From Ahrensia sp. (lineage in GTDB: Bacteria > Pseudomonadota > Alphaproteobacteria > Rhizobiales > Rhizobiaceae), in contig PAKZ01000032.1 of the NCBI GenBank assembly GCA_002706335.1, forward strand, positions 161,466 through 225,465: DNA of 64,000 bases, in the 5' to 3' direction. Positions 34,697-42,941 of the stretch are shown piece by piece. The first letter of the stretch is position 1, and each line of letters opens with the position of its first letter. Position numbers and translations under genes: made by a program. Below the pieces are notes generated by a model. That model was given only the letters and a program-made list of their open reading frames with translations. It had not been told where the DNA came from and searched no databases.

Positions 34697-36304
34697 CTAA
34701 CCGAGCAACGAGGGGACCGATACCGCCCCTTCCTCGGGCACAACCGAACGGCCGAACCGGCGCACACACAGTTTGACCGGGGCGCGCATGCTGTTGGCGC
34801 GGTGCTCGGCCCGCTCGAACAGGCCACCCGAGATACGGTGCCCGTAGCTCAAGGTGGCACGGGCACGCGCTTTCGACATCGACAACATGGCGGCCCGAGC
34901 GCGCAATGAGGGCTGGTCCGGATCGGTCATGAAGGGCTCGTAAAACAATCGCGCCAGAGGGTGGAAGGCGTAGAGTTCGGCGCGCACGGGCTCCAGTTCA
35001 GCGCGTCGCCCGCCGGCAACCAGCGCCTGGCACAGGAAGAAATGCACATAGTGGCGAAACCGCGATTTCGGCGCCGCGAGTGTTTCCGCCTGACGCAACA
35101 GGTCGACCGCAGCATCGATATCGCCCGTGAAGGCAAGCAATTGGCCAAGTATCGCCATTGACGTCGCGACAGCGGTGCCGCTGTCATTCGCCTTGTGCGC
35201 GAGTTCGAGCGCCAGCGTTTTGTAGCGCCTGTCTACGTAGTACAAGAGTTTTGCCGCAATGATCGCGAGGTCCGGATTGTCCTGGCAAGTGATCAGGGCT
35301 GACTGCACCAGCCGCTCTATTTCACCGTCGATTTCGAGGCTTTCATCCAGTCCCGAGCGGAAAGTCTTATGTCCCGAGATAACGATTTTGGTGTGCAGAT
35401 GATGGGCATAGATTAGTGCCAGGACAGGGTCGTCGGGACGGTCTGCGCGCAATTTGGCGAGTTGCACATCATTGTCCTGCCATGACACAGGTGCGTCCGA
35501 GTTGTTGAAGGTCGCATTCTGCATCGCCACCGGAAGCGGCTCGCTTGACGCCATGTGATCCACGTCGACGCGCCACCGCGCGGCGAGGATGTCGGGAACA
35601 AGGTTTTCGGCCGTTCGCTTGCTCGACGGATAGGGAGCGCTTTCGCGCATCAGCGACAGCCGTTGCACGAAAAACACCTGCTTCGACAGACTCGACCGAC
35701 AGGACATCACGCATCCGGGGGCCTCGCCATCTCGGAAGAAGGACAGCTCGACCGTGAACAGCGCCGGCTCCACTCTCGCGCTGGACGCCGGGTTCAAATC
35801 GGCTTCGACCGTGACCGTTCCGCCGCCGTCCACGCCCAGCGCCTCGGCAAGGTACTGCGCGAATGCCAGACCCGCTGCCTTTTGCGATCCCAGGAGATCC
35901 AGACCGCGAAGCGGCCCAACCATGATATCCGCTTCGGTCGCTTGCACAGCGGATGGCCCGGGCGCGGGCGGGCCAAGCCAGACATAGCCGCCGCCATAAC
36001 GGGTTCCAATAAACCGCGGATTGCGGGCGTCGTCACCGAGCTTCCGTCTGATGCGGTTGACGAGGAAATCGACGCTCCGGTCAGTCTTCTCCGAACTGTC
36101 GCCCGAGATGGCGTCGATTATCTGGCCGCGGGTCAGAGTCCGGCCGGCATTGCGGGACAAGACTTCGAGCAGCCGAGATTCAGCCGCAGAAAAATAGACT
36201 GTATCATCGCCAAGCTTTGCACTTGTGAAATCGGTCCAAAACACCTTGGAGCCCGCTCCTAACCAGATACTCCAATCGCGACGCCTCCTGTTCAGGAACG
36301 ACAC
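34697..36304 (-). CDS. Winged-helix (OmpR/ToxR-like) transcriptional regulator with TPR-like C-terminus
   Basis: A 535-residue protein. Residues 30-110 form a Trans_reg_C winged helix (FSAAESRLLEVLSRNAGRTL, then TRGQIIDAISG and VDFLVNRIRRKLGDD, FIGTRYGGGYVW). No receiver domain and no transmembrane segment are seen, so it is a cytoplasmic one-component type. The C-terminal 250 residues are helical with TPR-like spacing (about 340-470). It is the only gene between the autotransporter and the prophage, reads in the same direction and ends 192 bp before the autotransporter start. GTG at 36304 is the likely start but is not certain. Confidence 0.82.
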   Translation of the reverse strand: MSFLNRRRRDWSIWLGAGSKVFWTDFTSAKLGDDTVYFSAAESRLLEVLSRNAGRTLTRGQIIDAISGDSSEKTDRSVDFLVNRIRRKLGDDARNPRFIGTRYGGGYVWLGPPAPGPSAVQATEADIMVGPLRGLDLLGSQKAAGLAFAQYLAEALGVDGGGTVTVEADLNPASSARVEPALFTVELSFFRDGEAPGCVMSCRSSLSKQVFFVQRLSLMRESAPYPSSKRTAENLVPDILAARWRVDVDHMASSEPLPVAMQNATFNNSDAPVSWQDNDVQLAKLRADRPDDPVLALIYAHHLHTKIVISGHKTFRSGLDESLEIDGEIERLVQSALITCQDNPDLAIIAAKLLYYVDRRYKTLALELAHKANDSGTAVATSMAILGQLLAFTGDIDAAVDLLRQAETLAAPKSRFRHYVHFFLCQALVAGGRRAELEPVRAELYAFHPLARLFYEPFMTDPDQPSLRARAAMLSMSKARARATLSYGHRISGGLFERAEHRANSMRAPVKLCVRRFGRSVVPEEGAVSVPSLLG

Positions 36305-37020
36305 TCTCGAGCAAAGAACCGGGTGAAGACTACCGAACCCGATCCTTAATTCAATGAGAAAAAGAAAAGGAACAGATCCGTACTTTTTTCTGTCTCGCCC
36401 CGATAGACCGGCTTATCGGCGGCAGTTTGCGTGGCTCTGTTATCAGGAGCCGGATCAAGCATTCCGATTTCCTTTGCACCACGTGCTGTCACCGGTCACA
36501 GCTATGCGATCGGCGTTGTGGACAAGGCGACCGGGAGATGGAAATGGCACAGGCCGGATATTGATGACGCCATGCCCGGCGGGAACGGGCAACTGGCTGG
36601 CGATCAGGGCACCGCGCCGCCCGTGGCGATCCTCCCGGATTTCGCGGAGGACGTGTCGGGGGCGATCGTCGAGGCTGATCGACCGCCGCAGATACCTGCA
36701 TACGCGCCAACTATGAGCCCTACCAAGGCAAGCTGTTGGCTTGTTCACTCACCGGACATCCACTTTGCAGACGATGCACCCTGAGTTTTCGCATCAGCGA
36801 GAAAAGATGACTACCCGCCGTCTTGGTCCTTGATCAGGCCACAGGAAACGGCCGCTTACTGGAAACTCGGCTTCGATTGCTAACGGCGGAGATGGAGGCG
36901 CATTGCGATCATCAGTTTCGCGACAAATGGCGGCAAACGGTCACGTCTCCGGCGCGTTAACCCGCGGATAAACCGGCGCTATTCAGGGAGCGCCGAAGGA
37001 ACCGTGAAACTGGGAAAAAT
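36305..37020. other. About 715 bp host DNA without a recognised gene
   Basis: Open frames in this stretch (for example 36431-36784 on the plus strand) lack a convincing ribosome-binding site and any motif I know. A short plus-strand segment near 36,800-36,890 could be the end of a lost gene. The tRNA-derived attachment site starts directly after it. Confidence 0.45.
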
Positions 37021-37072
37021 TGGTGGGTGAGCACGGGCTCGAACCGTGGACCCGCTGATTAAGAGTCAGCTG
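37021..37072 (-). other. Prophage attachment site: 3' half of tRNA-Lys(CUU)
   Basis: On the minus strand this reads as the anticodon arm (stem GCTGA/TCAGC, loop CTCTTAA with anticodon CTT), a 5-nt variable loop, the T arm (CACGG, TTCGAGC, CCGTG), acceptor strand CTCACCC, discriminator A and encoded CCA. The matching 5' half (GGGTGAG plus D arm) is not upstream; unrelated AT-rich sequence is there instead. This is the expected scar when a phage carrying the tRNA 3' end integrates. The intact tRNA should be rebuilt at the far prophage end. Confidence 0.8.
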
Positions 37073-37105
37073 TAAACCCCATGTTTTCAATGACTTAGCT
37101 GTAAA
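37068..37105. repeat. Direct repeat AGCTGTAAA beside the attachment site
   Basis: AGCTGTAAA occurs at 37068-37076, overlapping the end of the tRNA fragment, and again at 37097-37105. Short direct repeats next to attP cores are often integrase arm-type sites. With only two copies, chance is possible. Confidence 0.35.
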
Positions 37106-37210
37106 GTGAATTGATTTCCGGCCTAATAATTACAGGTGCTTACACGAAATTTGTAAAATGCGCTTTGCTGTATGGAATTGAGTTAAATATGCGCATTCGC
37201 ATTTTTTTTG

Positions 37211-37239
37211 TTGACGGTTTAGGCGTTTTCGCATAGTTT
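37211..37239 (+). promoter_or_regulatory. Sigma70-like promoter of the left prophage operon
   Basis: TTGACG (37211-37216) and TAGTTT (37234-37239) are separated by 17 bp in an AT-rich stretch, about 45 bp before the first gene of the plus-strand operon. It is the best promoter match in the prophage part of the window. Confidence 0.55.
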
Positions 37240-37287
37240 AATACGACCACCAACGCGCCCCCAGGGCAACCCTTTAGGAGATGGATG

Positions 37288-37590
37288 ATGTCCCATACAA
37301 CGCGCAATCTAGTGATGAGCAATTCTACAGCGGTCTTGTTCAACGAACATGACAGCAGATTGTCTTTCCAGATGAGTATCCCGCGCGGTGATCCAGACGG
37401 GAATGGAAGCCTTGGGTGGCGGTTCGTTTGGGGCACTCCGAACGAGAAAGACAAGCTAGCCGCCGTCAGCATCATGGAGAGCTACGAGTACCTTTTGAGC
37501 GAGCACATCACTGCCGACGAAGCGTGCTCCCGTCTGCGTTCATTGAGGCGCGCCTATCGCGAACAATTTCACATCAACGAAGCAGCTTAA
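37288..37590 (+). CDS. Small phage protein of unknown function
   Basis: About 100 residues. AGGAG lies 7 bp before the ATG at 37288; a second ATG at 37285 is possible. The C-terminal half is helical and charged (EACSRLRSLRRAYREQF). I recognise no domain. It is the first gene of the left-end operon. Confidence 0.65.
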   Translation: MSHTTRNLVMSNSTAVLFNEHDSRLSFQMSIPRGDPDGNGSLGWRFVWGTPNEKDKLAAVSIMESYEYLLSEHITADEACSRLRSLRRAYREQFHINEAA

Positions 37591-37642
37591 CCTCATTCCA
37601 CCGACGGCCTGAGCCGTCTCCTCGAACACGGGAGATACCGAA

Positions 37643-37888
37643 ATGAGTTCAAAAACCGCGCAGGAAATCCCGCCAAAGATGGCGCAACAACTCGCTGACA
37701 GAGCAAGGGCTGGCGAAGGCATCCGAGTGGGAAACTCCGACATGTATCAGTTTGTTGTCGGGAACCTTGTCTCAACAGTCATGATCAACATGAACCCGCC
37801 AATGGGGACGATTGTACGCGACCCACGCGAAGCAGACCGGCTTAGGGCAAAGGCTGCTTCCAATGATGGCAGGAAGCCTGCCGCCTAA
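37643..37888 (+). CDS. Small phage protein of unknown function
   Basis: 81 residues with GGGAGA about 8 bp before the ATG. No recognised motif; the C-terminus is charged (DPREADRLRAKAASNDGRK). Its place in a tight same-strand series of small genes supports it as real. Confidence 0.6.
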   Translation: MSSKTAQEIPPKMAQQLADRARAGEGIRVGNSDMYQFVVGNLVSTVMINMNPPMGTIVRDPREADRLRAKAASNDGRKPAA

Positions 37889-37911
37889 CACTCACAACGG
37901 GAGACTGAACC

Positions 37912-38151
37912 ATGACGACGGCATTCGCACTCAAGGAAATGTTGGCAAGCAAGCGACAAGGGAAAGACGTTTGGTTTCGGTTTGCGACCGTCATCGGGCC
38001 GTGCTGCACCGGCGAAACTACCGAAAGGGCGCTTTTCAGAAGCGCAGATGACGCCCGTAACACCGAGGCATTTATTCACCCGCTATCGTTCTTTGAGCCG
38101 GTTGAAGTGAATGCCGAGGACGGCGGTGATTTCAATTGGAACGCAGCCTAA
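37912..38151 (+). CDS. Small phage protein of unknown function
   Basis: 79 residues, start preceded by GGGAGA. It contains WFRFATVIGPCCTGETTERA and ends acidic. No family is recognised. It lies 23 bp after the previous gene. Confidence 0.6.
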   Translation: MTTAFALKEMLASKRQGKDVWFRFATVIGPCCTGETTERALFRSADDARNTEAFIHPLSFFEPVEVNAEDGGDFNWNAA

Positions 38152-38175
38152 CCCCCTCTCACTGGAGCGCAGACT

Positions 38176-38532
38176 ATGAACACGAGAGAGACGAAATGGA
38201 CGCCGGGACCGTGGTTCGTGGAGCAAAGCACATCACGAGAATGGAGCGGTTTTCGCATTCACTCGGCTTCGGAGACGTATGACTTCGACGCGATGAAAGT
38301 CCCACAGTCGATAGCGATTACGACGCAAAACTACGATGGCACAACTTACGCGACCATTAAGGGCCGGCAGGAGGCCAACGCCCACCTCATCGCTGCGGCA
38401 CCCGAGCTTTACGCGGCTCTTGTCGAAGCGATTGACGAGCTTGAAGCCTACGAAGTGGACGCCTCCGGCGAACTCTACAACAACCCGCGCTTCAACGCCA
38501 TTCTCGCCAAAGCACGTGGAGAATCTCAATGA
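38176..38532 (+). CDS. Phage early protein with TPGPW and EANAHLIAAAPELY motifs
   Basis: 118 residues. The pattern W-T-P-G-P-W near the start followed by EANAHLIAAAPELYAALVE is shared by many small early phage proteins whose role is unknown. The C-terminus overlaps the next start by 4 bp. Confidence 0.75.
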   Translation: MNTRETKWTPGPWFVEQSTSREWSGFRIHSASETYDFDAMKVPQSIAITTQNYDGTTYATIKGRQEANAHLIAAAPELYAALVEAIDELEAYEVDASGELYNNPRFNAILAKARGESQ

Positions 38533-38738
38533 ACACGAGAGAGACAGAACTGAAGCCGGGGAAAGTCAGGCATTGCTGGAATTGCGGTGCAGACATGGGG
38601 TTCATTGAGAACCGGTTTTACGACCGCATGGATACCTGCGGATCGCGCGAATGCGAAAGAGCCGCACGAGACGCTTTCGAGGAAGACCGCGAGGAAGCGC
38701 ACCGCGCCGTCGATGATTATTACGGGGGAGGCTGGTGA
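38529..38738 (+). CDS. Small zinc-ribbon-like phage protein
   Basis: 69 residues. CWNCGAD and a later CGSRECE give four Cys, as in small zinc-binding proteins. Its first residues (MNTRETE) repeat those of the preceding gene (MNTRETK), which suggests a shared duplicated translation-start segment. Confidence 0.65.
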   Translation: MNTRETELKPGKVRHCWNCGADMGFIENRFYDRMDTCGSRECERAARDAFEEDREEAHRAVDDYYGGGW

Positions 38739-38917
38739 TGACCGAACCGTACACCTGCACGCCCGAAAACCCTTGGAAGCCCGAATACGGCACTCCTGTC
38801 CGGCATACGAATGTCGAGGAAGTCGGCGACCAAATCGATGGCTGGCCGGGCGGCGATATCCAGAAATACCGCTGCAAGGATTGTGGCGCGACATGGAAAG
38901 CGGAGTTGCCGCAATGA
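38738..38917 (+). CDS. Small zinc-ribbon-like phage protein
   Basis: 59 residues from MTEPYTCTPENPW. The C-terminal half has YRCKDCGATWKAEL, the second half of a zinc ribbon. The start shares a base or two with the previous stop and the stop overlaps the next ATG, so translation is coupled through the series. Confidence 0.65.
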   Translation: MTEPYTCTPENPWKPEYGTPVRHTNVEEVGDQIDGWPGGDIQKYRCKDCGATWKAELPQ

Positions 38918-39210
38918 CCAGCCTTGCACAAATGAGAAGCGAAGTAGCCCGCGATCATGGCTGGCATGAAGACGATGACGGCGACCGCATCGACGAGGTT
39001 CTGAACGAACGGTTCGGACAGGCTGCGGTGGAGATGTATGAGGCGCTGGAAGATGCCAGCGAATGCGCGGAGATCATCGACAACCTGATCAAGGGCATAG
39101 AAAGGCACGGGAACTATTCCGTCGAAAGCACTCTGATGTTTTTGAGGCAGGCGCGCATTCAGACACATACCGTTGAGATTGCACTTGCAATAGCGAGGGG
39201 CGAGCCATGA
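38914..39210 (+). CDS. Phage protein of unknown function
   Basis: 98 residues from MTSLAQMRSEVARDHGW, a start that overlaps the previous stop as ATGA. Helical and acidic; no family recognised. The following gene also overlaps by 4 bp. Confidence 0.65.
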   Translation: MTSLAQMRSEVARDHGWHEDDDGDRIDEVLNERFGQAAVEMYEALEDASECAEIIDNLIKGIERHGNYSVESTLMFLRQARIQTHTVEIALAIARGEP

Positions 39211-39518
39211 GTGATCATCTCGACAGGCTGATTGCCTACACAGGATCGCCGGATGTTTATGATGCGCCGAGCGTCGAAGAACTCCGCTGCGCTCTCGCTG
39301 AAATCCAAGCCTTTCGCGAGGTGAAGGCTGCCATCGATAACGCCCTACGCGAGGCGTTTGATGCGGGCGTCCAGCAGGGCAACGCGGTGGCCGTGGCTTA
39401 CGAATGGGGTGGGTTCCCCGACTTTACCAACGAGCAGGCATTCAAGGAGGCGCTTGAGCCGTATAACGGCGGAGCCATCGCGAATGTCTTGGCACTCTCG
39501 AAAGCGAGGGCACAATGA
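39207..39518 (+). CDS. Phage protein of unknown function
   Basis: 103 residues with a helical middle (LRCALAEIQAFREVKAAIDN). I recognise no domain. Both ends overlap neighbours by 4 bp. Confidence 0.65.
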   Translation: MSDHLDRLIAYTGSPDVYDAPSVEELRCALAEIQAFREVKAAIDNALREAFDAGVQQGNAVAVAYEWGGFPDFTNEQAFKEALEPYNGGAIANVLALSKARAQ

Positions 39519-39619
39519 CGCACCAAACCAAATCACAACACTGGAACTGGACAACAGTTAGCGTGCTAGTGTTTCTAGCAGCATGCTGGTTAGTGGTCGT
39601 TGGCCGTACGCTCATCTAG
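39515..39619 (+). CDS. Single-pass membrane microprotein
   Basis: 34 residues: a polar N-terminus (MTHQTKSQHWNW) and one hydrophobic segment (VSVLVFLAACWLVVVG) ending RTLI. The ATG overlaps the preceding stop by 4 bp, which supports translation. The function is unknown. Confidence 0.6.
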   Translation: MTHQTKSQHWNWTTVSVLVFLAACWLVVVGRTLI

Positions 39620-39677
39620 CATATATTGCCTAGCGCCGGCAAGCGCGCTATAGCGGCTCCGCACAAGGAGTCGCTAA

Positions 39678-39998
39678 ATGCCTACACCCAACGAAATCCG
39701 CGAACAGATCGCAACGCTTGAAAAGCAACTGCGCGAAGCCGAAGAAGCTGAGCGCAAGGCCGCTTTGGTCGGTGACGCCAAGCGCGCAACGGCGCTGCTA
39801 ACCCTTATGCGCGAGTCGCAGAAGGAAATCGAGCGGTTGTTTCCTGGTACATTCTCAGGCGAAAAATGGGAAGCTATTACACCGCAGGCGTGGCCGCGCG
39901 ATACTTCGTTCAAGCGCGCCGCGGATCTTAGCGAAACGGAAATCCAGAATGCCCGAGATGCCGGCAAGGATGCCGTCGCCAAACTCAAGACAAAATAA
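39678..39998 (+). CDS. Coiled-coil phage protein of unknown function
   Basis: 106 residues. Residues 5-60 are a highly charged coiled coil (IREQIATLEKQLREAEEAER). GGAG lies upstream of the ATG. It ends 2 bp before the bidirectional terminator, closing the plus-strand operon. Confidence 0.68.
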   Translation: MPTPNEIREQIATLEKQLREAEEAERKAALVGDAKRATALLTLMRESQKEIERLFPGTFSGEKWEAITPQAWPRDTSFKRAADLSETEIQNARDAGKDAVAKLKTK

Positions 39999-40000
39999 AA

Positions 40001-40026
40001 CCCGCGCACAAGACGCGGGCTTTTTT
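40001..40026. terminator. Bidirectional rho-independent terminator
   Basis: Stem CCCGCG (40001-40006) and CGCGGG (40014-40019) with a 7-nt loop are followed by CTTTTTT on the plus strand and preceded by AAAATAAAA, which reads as a U tract on the minus strand. It sits between the converging plus-strand small-gene operon and the minus-strand kinase gene and can serve both. Confidence 0.8.
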
Positions 40027-40042
40027 GTTTTGGTGATGGTTG

Positions 40043-40693
40043 CTAGGCGGCCCACCCAACTGCCGCGTCAATGCGCCCGTATAGCTCACTGATGGCGCCG
40101 TCGTTCTGAATGTACTCGTCCGGCTCTATATCCATGCGCTCCGACGCATGAGCGCCACCAATGCCGCCGCGGCCGTCAATGCGGTAGATGTAGCCGCCAA
40201 GCGATCGCACGGCAGACGCTTCGTTCGGAAAGCGGCAGTCGTCAGTTACAACGCGGCCGCCGGAGTCGATAATCTCGCTGGCCGTGTTGCGCCACAGGCG
40301 CGTCCAGAAATCCGGCCCGATTAGATCGCGCCCCCACTCACAGCCGAGGGTCTGCATGGCGTACCGGGGAGTCTTGCCGCAAAGCAAGCCGTGCGGCTTC
40401 TCCTTAAGGTCTCCCTCGATTTCACGATCGCCAAACCCAATGGCGCGCATCATGTCCTTCAGCGGGCCGGCGAACTTGACGCGAGTGTAGCCGCGCGAGA
40501 CCAGGTAATCGGCAGCAGTCGTCTTGCCGCTGCCTGCAAGACCGGTAAACGCCACAAGGTGCGGCGAGGCGTGGTTGTCATTCGCCGGCGGCGTGACGTT
40601 GCCCCAAGGCGTCCACGTCGTTACGGGCACGTCAGGAACGTCGCCGGGCTCGGTGCGCGGCGCGTAGCTCTGTTCGATGTGTTCTGCTAGCAT
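40043..40693 (-). CDS. Phage deoxynucleoside monophosphate kinase-like protein
   Basis: 216 residues. A P-loop (FTGLAGSGKTTAADYL) near residue 50 is followed by VKFAGPLKDMMRAIGF, TPRYAMQTLGCEWGRD and VTDDCRFPNEASAV, the pattern of T4 gp1-like dNMP kinases found in many phages. It would phosphorylate dNMPs to supply replication. It is the last gene of the minus-strand accessory block. Confidence 0.85.
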   Translation of the reverse strand: MLAEHIEQSYAPRTEPGDVPDVPVTTWTPWGNVTPPANDNHASPHLVAFTGLAGSGKTTAADYLVSRGYTRVKFAGPLKDMMRAIGFGDREIEGDLKEKPHGLLCGKTPRYAMQTLGCEWGRDLIGPDFWTRLWRNTASEIIDSGGRVVTDDCRFPNEASAVRSLGGYIYRIDGRGGIGGAHASERMDIEPDEYIQNDGAISELYGRIDAAVGWAA

Positions 40694-40694
40694 G

Positions 40695-40943
40695 TTAGTG
40701 CTCCTCGTTAAGTGCTGCGTCGATCATGGCGCGCCACCAAGCCTTATGGTCGAGATCAGGGTGCAAGTCGCTGTAGCTGTCGCCGTAGTTTTCAACTTGG
40801 CCAGAATCCTCCAGCATTTTCCACGTGGGCTCGCGCATTGCCTCGATTGCGGCGCGTGCTACGTGTTCAACCCAAGGTGTGCCGTTCTCGTGCGTGGCCT
40901 CTGCACCCTGTATAGCCCGCGCCACTCGCTCAATCATGGTCAT
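40695..40943 (-). CDS. Small phage protein of unknown function
   Basis: 82 residues from MTMIERVARAIQGAEATH; this start overlaps the upstream stop by 4 bp and matches a frequent phage N-terminus (M..ERVARAI). A longer frame to 41021 is unlikely. No family role is known. Confidence 0.65.
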   Translation of the reverse strand: MTMIERVARAIQGAEATHENGTPWVEHVARAAIEAMREPTWKMLEDSGQVENYGDSYSDLHPDLDHKAWWRAMIDAALNEEH

Positions 40944-41323
40944 ACTGTTTCCCTCTCCCGCACAGGCTCTGGCAGCGGCCCGTTCGGGTGCAACGGTCCT
41001 TCTTTCGCGTCCGGCTTCCATCCGTCCGGATCCGCGGCGATTTGCTTCAGCGACGCAAGCTTGTCCTTAATCAGCGGCTTGAAGCGGCGGTTATGAAACG
41101 GCGGATCCTCGAAGCCGTAAGTCGGGTCTTTGCCGCGGTTGATGCCTACCAGGCGAACGCCAAGGAACGGGCCGTCGACATAATTGTTGTATTCGCCAAT
41201 CCATCGGATTGTGTAGATAGCGCCTTCGGCAAGCCCAAGCGGAATCGAGACGTGCGGCGGCGTGCTTGCGTCAACGCATACGACTTCGCAGCCGGCGTAC
41301 AGGTCGTGGCGTGCGTCGGTCAT
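40940..41323 (-). CDS. Phage protein of unknown function
   Basis: 127 residues from MTDARHDLYAGCEVVCVDAS. A region VSIPLGLAEGAIYTIRWIGE resembles small beta-barrel phage proteins; the C-terminal tail is basic and proline-rich. The start overlaps the microprotein stop by 4 bp. Confidence 0.65.
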   Translation of the reverse strand: MTDARHDLYAGCEVVCVDASTPPHVSIPLGLAEGAIYTIRWIGEYNNYVDGPFLGVRLVGINRGKDPTYGFEDPPFHNRRFKPLIKDKLASLKQIAADPDGWKPDAKEGPLHPNGPLPEPVRERETV

Positions 41324-41427
41324 AAGTTCACCAAATAAAGAACCAAAATGAATGCTGCCACTGCAGCGCAGGCCGCGTACATGATGCGCGAGTCGCGGCG
41401 CGCTTTTTCTGGCGAGATGCGTGGCAT
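41320..41427 (-). CDS. Single-pass membrane microprotein
   Basis: 35 residues: a basic start (MPRISPEKARRDSR) and one transmembrane helix (IMYAACAAVAAFILVLYLV). It overlaps the upstream Lar-like stop (TAATG) and the downstream start (ATGA), so it is translationally coupled on both sides. Confidence 0.6.
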   Translation of the reverse strand: MPRISPEKARRDSRIMYAACAAVAAFILVLYLVNL

Positions 41428-41636
41428 TACGCAGTCCTCCTATTCCACGCAGCCTTGGCAAGATCGCGAGATTCCCAAAGGCACGTCGACGCGCCGCATT
41501 CTGGGTAATGCCCGTCGTCTCCAGAGTCGCAGCAAATCCAATCTGTATTCTGCCAACCAGAGTCGTCTGGCCTGTGGTAGCTTTTGGCCTGTGCGCCGCA
41601 GTGCGGGCACGGCAGCAAGTCACTGTCGTCCGCCAT
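41427..41636 (-). CDS. Lar-like (restriction alleviation) zinc-binding protein
   Basis: 69 residues starting MADDSDLLPCPHCGAQAKSY. The CPHCG motif near the N-terminus and the ending LAKAAWNRRT are the hallmarks of the Lar family, some members of which lower type I restriction. A first ATG three bases upstream (41639) is possible. Confidence 0.65.
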   Translation of the reverse strand: MADDSDLLPCPHCGAQAKSYHRPDDSGWQNTDWICCDSGDDGHYPECGASTCLWESRDLAKAAWNRRTA

Positions 41637-42304
41637 CAACTCCTACCTCCAGTCAGCATCCTATACAGCTCCAAAAACTCGCGCTCGCCGCGTACCGGAT
41701 CCCAATACTCGAGCTCGACGCCTAGCGGGTCGTCGTACTTCGGATCGCATTCGTGCATGTTCTGCCGCATCTCGTCGGCAATGATGCGATTGTCCGCCTC
41801 GTGCACTTCGTCAGGCATGACAGGCGACAGGCCGAAAGCAGCGGCAACGGCTTGCCATCCGCGGTCCTCGATTTCGCGCACCCTTGCTGGCTTGACCGGC
41901 CGAGCAACGTCTCCAAATCCACTCAATGCCTCCGGCGCATCATGCAGTAGGCCGTGCAGCGCGGCGTGTGGTGCGTTCTCAAGCAGCCAGCGCGCTATAT
42001 GCACGCTATGCTCGGCGACGCTCAGGAACCGCTTGACGTGGCCGGCATAGCGGCATTGCATCGCCAGGCTATGCGCAATGTCCTTGATGTCGATTTCGCT
42101 GGCGCGCGGCGACATAGGCCAGAAGCGGCCCGTGTATGTGCTGATGTAATCGCCGCGCGTCCAGGCGGCGCGTGGCGGTGCAATGTGGGCGCCACGAGGC
42201 ATGCCCATCACGTCGGCATCCTGCCATTCTGCCGGTACGCCGTACCAGTCAAGCGGTCCGAATGTTTCTGCTGGCAACCCGCCGTGCCTATCATATATCG
42301 ACAT
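41636..42304 (-). CDS. HD-domain phosphohydrolase (5'-deoxynucleotidase-like)
   Basis: 222 residues from MSIYDRHGGLPAETF. HD-superfamily residues: RFLSVAEHSVHIARWL, LHGLLHDAPEAL and a later Asp in EADNRIIADE. The family dephosphorylates nucleotides, and phages use it to adjust nucleotide pools. It overlaps the metallophosphoesterase stop by 14 bp; a longer frame to 42412 overlaps far more and is less likely. Confidence 0.75.
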   Translation of the reverse strand: MSIYDRHGGLPAETFGPLDWYGVPAEWQDADVMGMPRGAHIAPPRAAWTRGDYISTYTGRFWPMSPRASEIDIKDIAHSLAMQCRYAGHVKRFLSVAEHSVHIARWLLENAPHAALHGLLHDAPEALSGFGDVARPVKPARVREIEDRGWQAVAAAFGLSPVMPDEVHEADNRIIADEMRQNMHECDPKYDDPLGVELEYWDPVRGEREFLELYRMLTGGRS

Positions 42305-42941
42305 CAACATGCTCCAATTCGTTAAGGCACGTAAACCGCGTTTGTCCGCGGACAAAGGACAGCGAAACGTGCCAGTGACCGAAAAACCATTCTCGCGGCT
42401 GGTGACTTTCAAGCATTCGCTCTAGCGCGACGCGCGTCCGAGATCCGTCTTCAATTTTTTTCATATTGAACGCGGACAGGATTTCATTGGCGATGCTTGA
42501 CGGACAGTCGTGCGTTACGACCACATCCGGCTTAATAGCCGCGTAATCGTCAATCATGCGCTCAAGTTCGGCGTAACTGCATTCCTCGTCGGGCCACCAA
42601 TCAAGACCTTGCGTGCGCCATGCCTTGTCAATGCTCACCGCGCCGCCTAGGCAATAGATGCCGGTCTGCATGTCGCCGTTGGTAGCCGGTACGAAGCTAC
42701 CGTCCGGTATCCAGTAAGGATGCCGCTCGCACGCTTGCGGATTGTCATGGTTGCCGCGAATGAACTTATGATCGCCGCGCGACATTGAGTCGTAAGGCGG
42801 GTTGGCCGTCGGCTCGCCGAAACGGTTCCGAAAGCCAACGCCCATATCTCCGACCTGGATACTGCGCGGCACGTCTCGGATTATGTCGCGGTAATCGCGA
42901 AACTTACCGTGTACGTCACCTATGATGCGGATTGCGGTCAT
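42291..42941 (-). CDS. Metallophosphoesterase (calcineurin-like)
   Basis: 216 residues with a full dimetal set: IIGDVHGKFRDY, QVGDMGVG, IRGNHDNPQ, VVTHDCPSS and FFGHWH. This is the PPP/calcineurin-type phosphatase group common in phages. Its target could be phosphoprotein, nucleotide or RNA 2',3'-cyclic ends; sequence alone cannot decide. Confidence 0.85.
   Translation of the reverse strand: MTAIRIIGDVHGKFRDYRDIIRDVPRSIQVGDMGVGFRNRFGEPTANPPYDSMSRGDHKFIRGNHDNPQACERHPYWIPDGSFVPATNGDMQTGIYCLGGAVSIDKAWRTQGLDWWPDEECSYAELERMIDDYAAIKPDVVVTHDCPSSIANEILSAFNMKKIEDGSRTRVALERMLESHQPREWFFGHWHVSLSFVRGQTRFTCLNELEHVDVDI

Noticed and set aside
36354-36784. Plus-strand frames between the winged-helix regulator and the attachment site
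   Set aside because: No credible start signal or recognisable motif was found, so they are described only as non-coding or degraded DNA.
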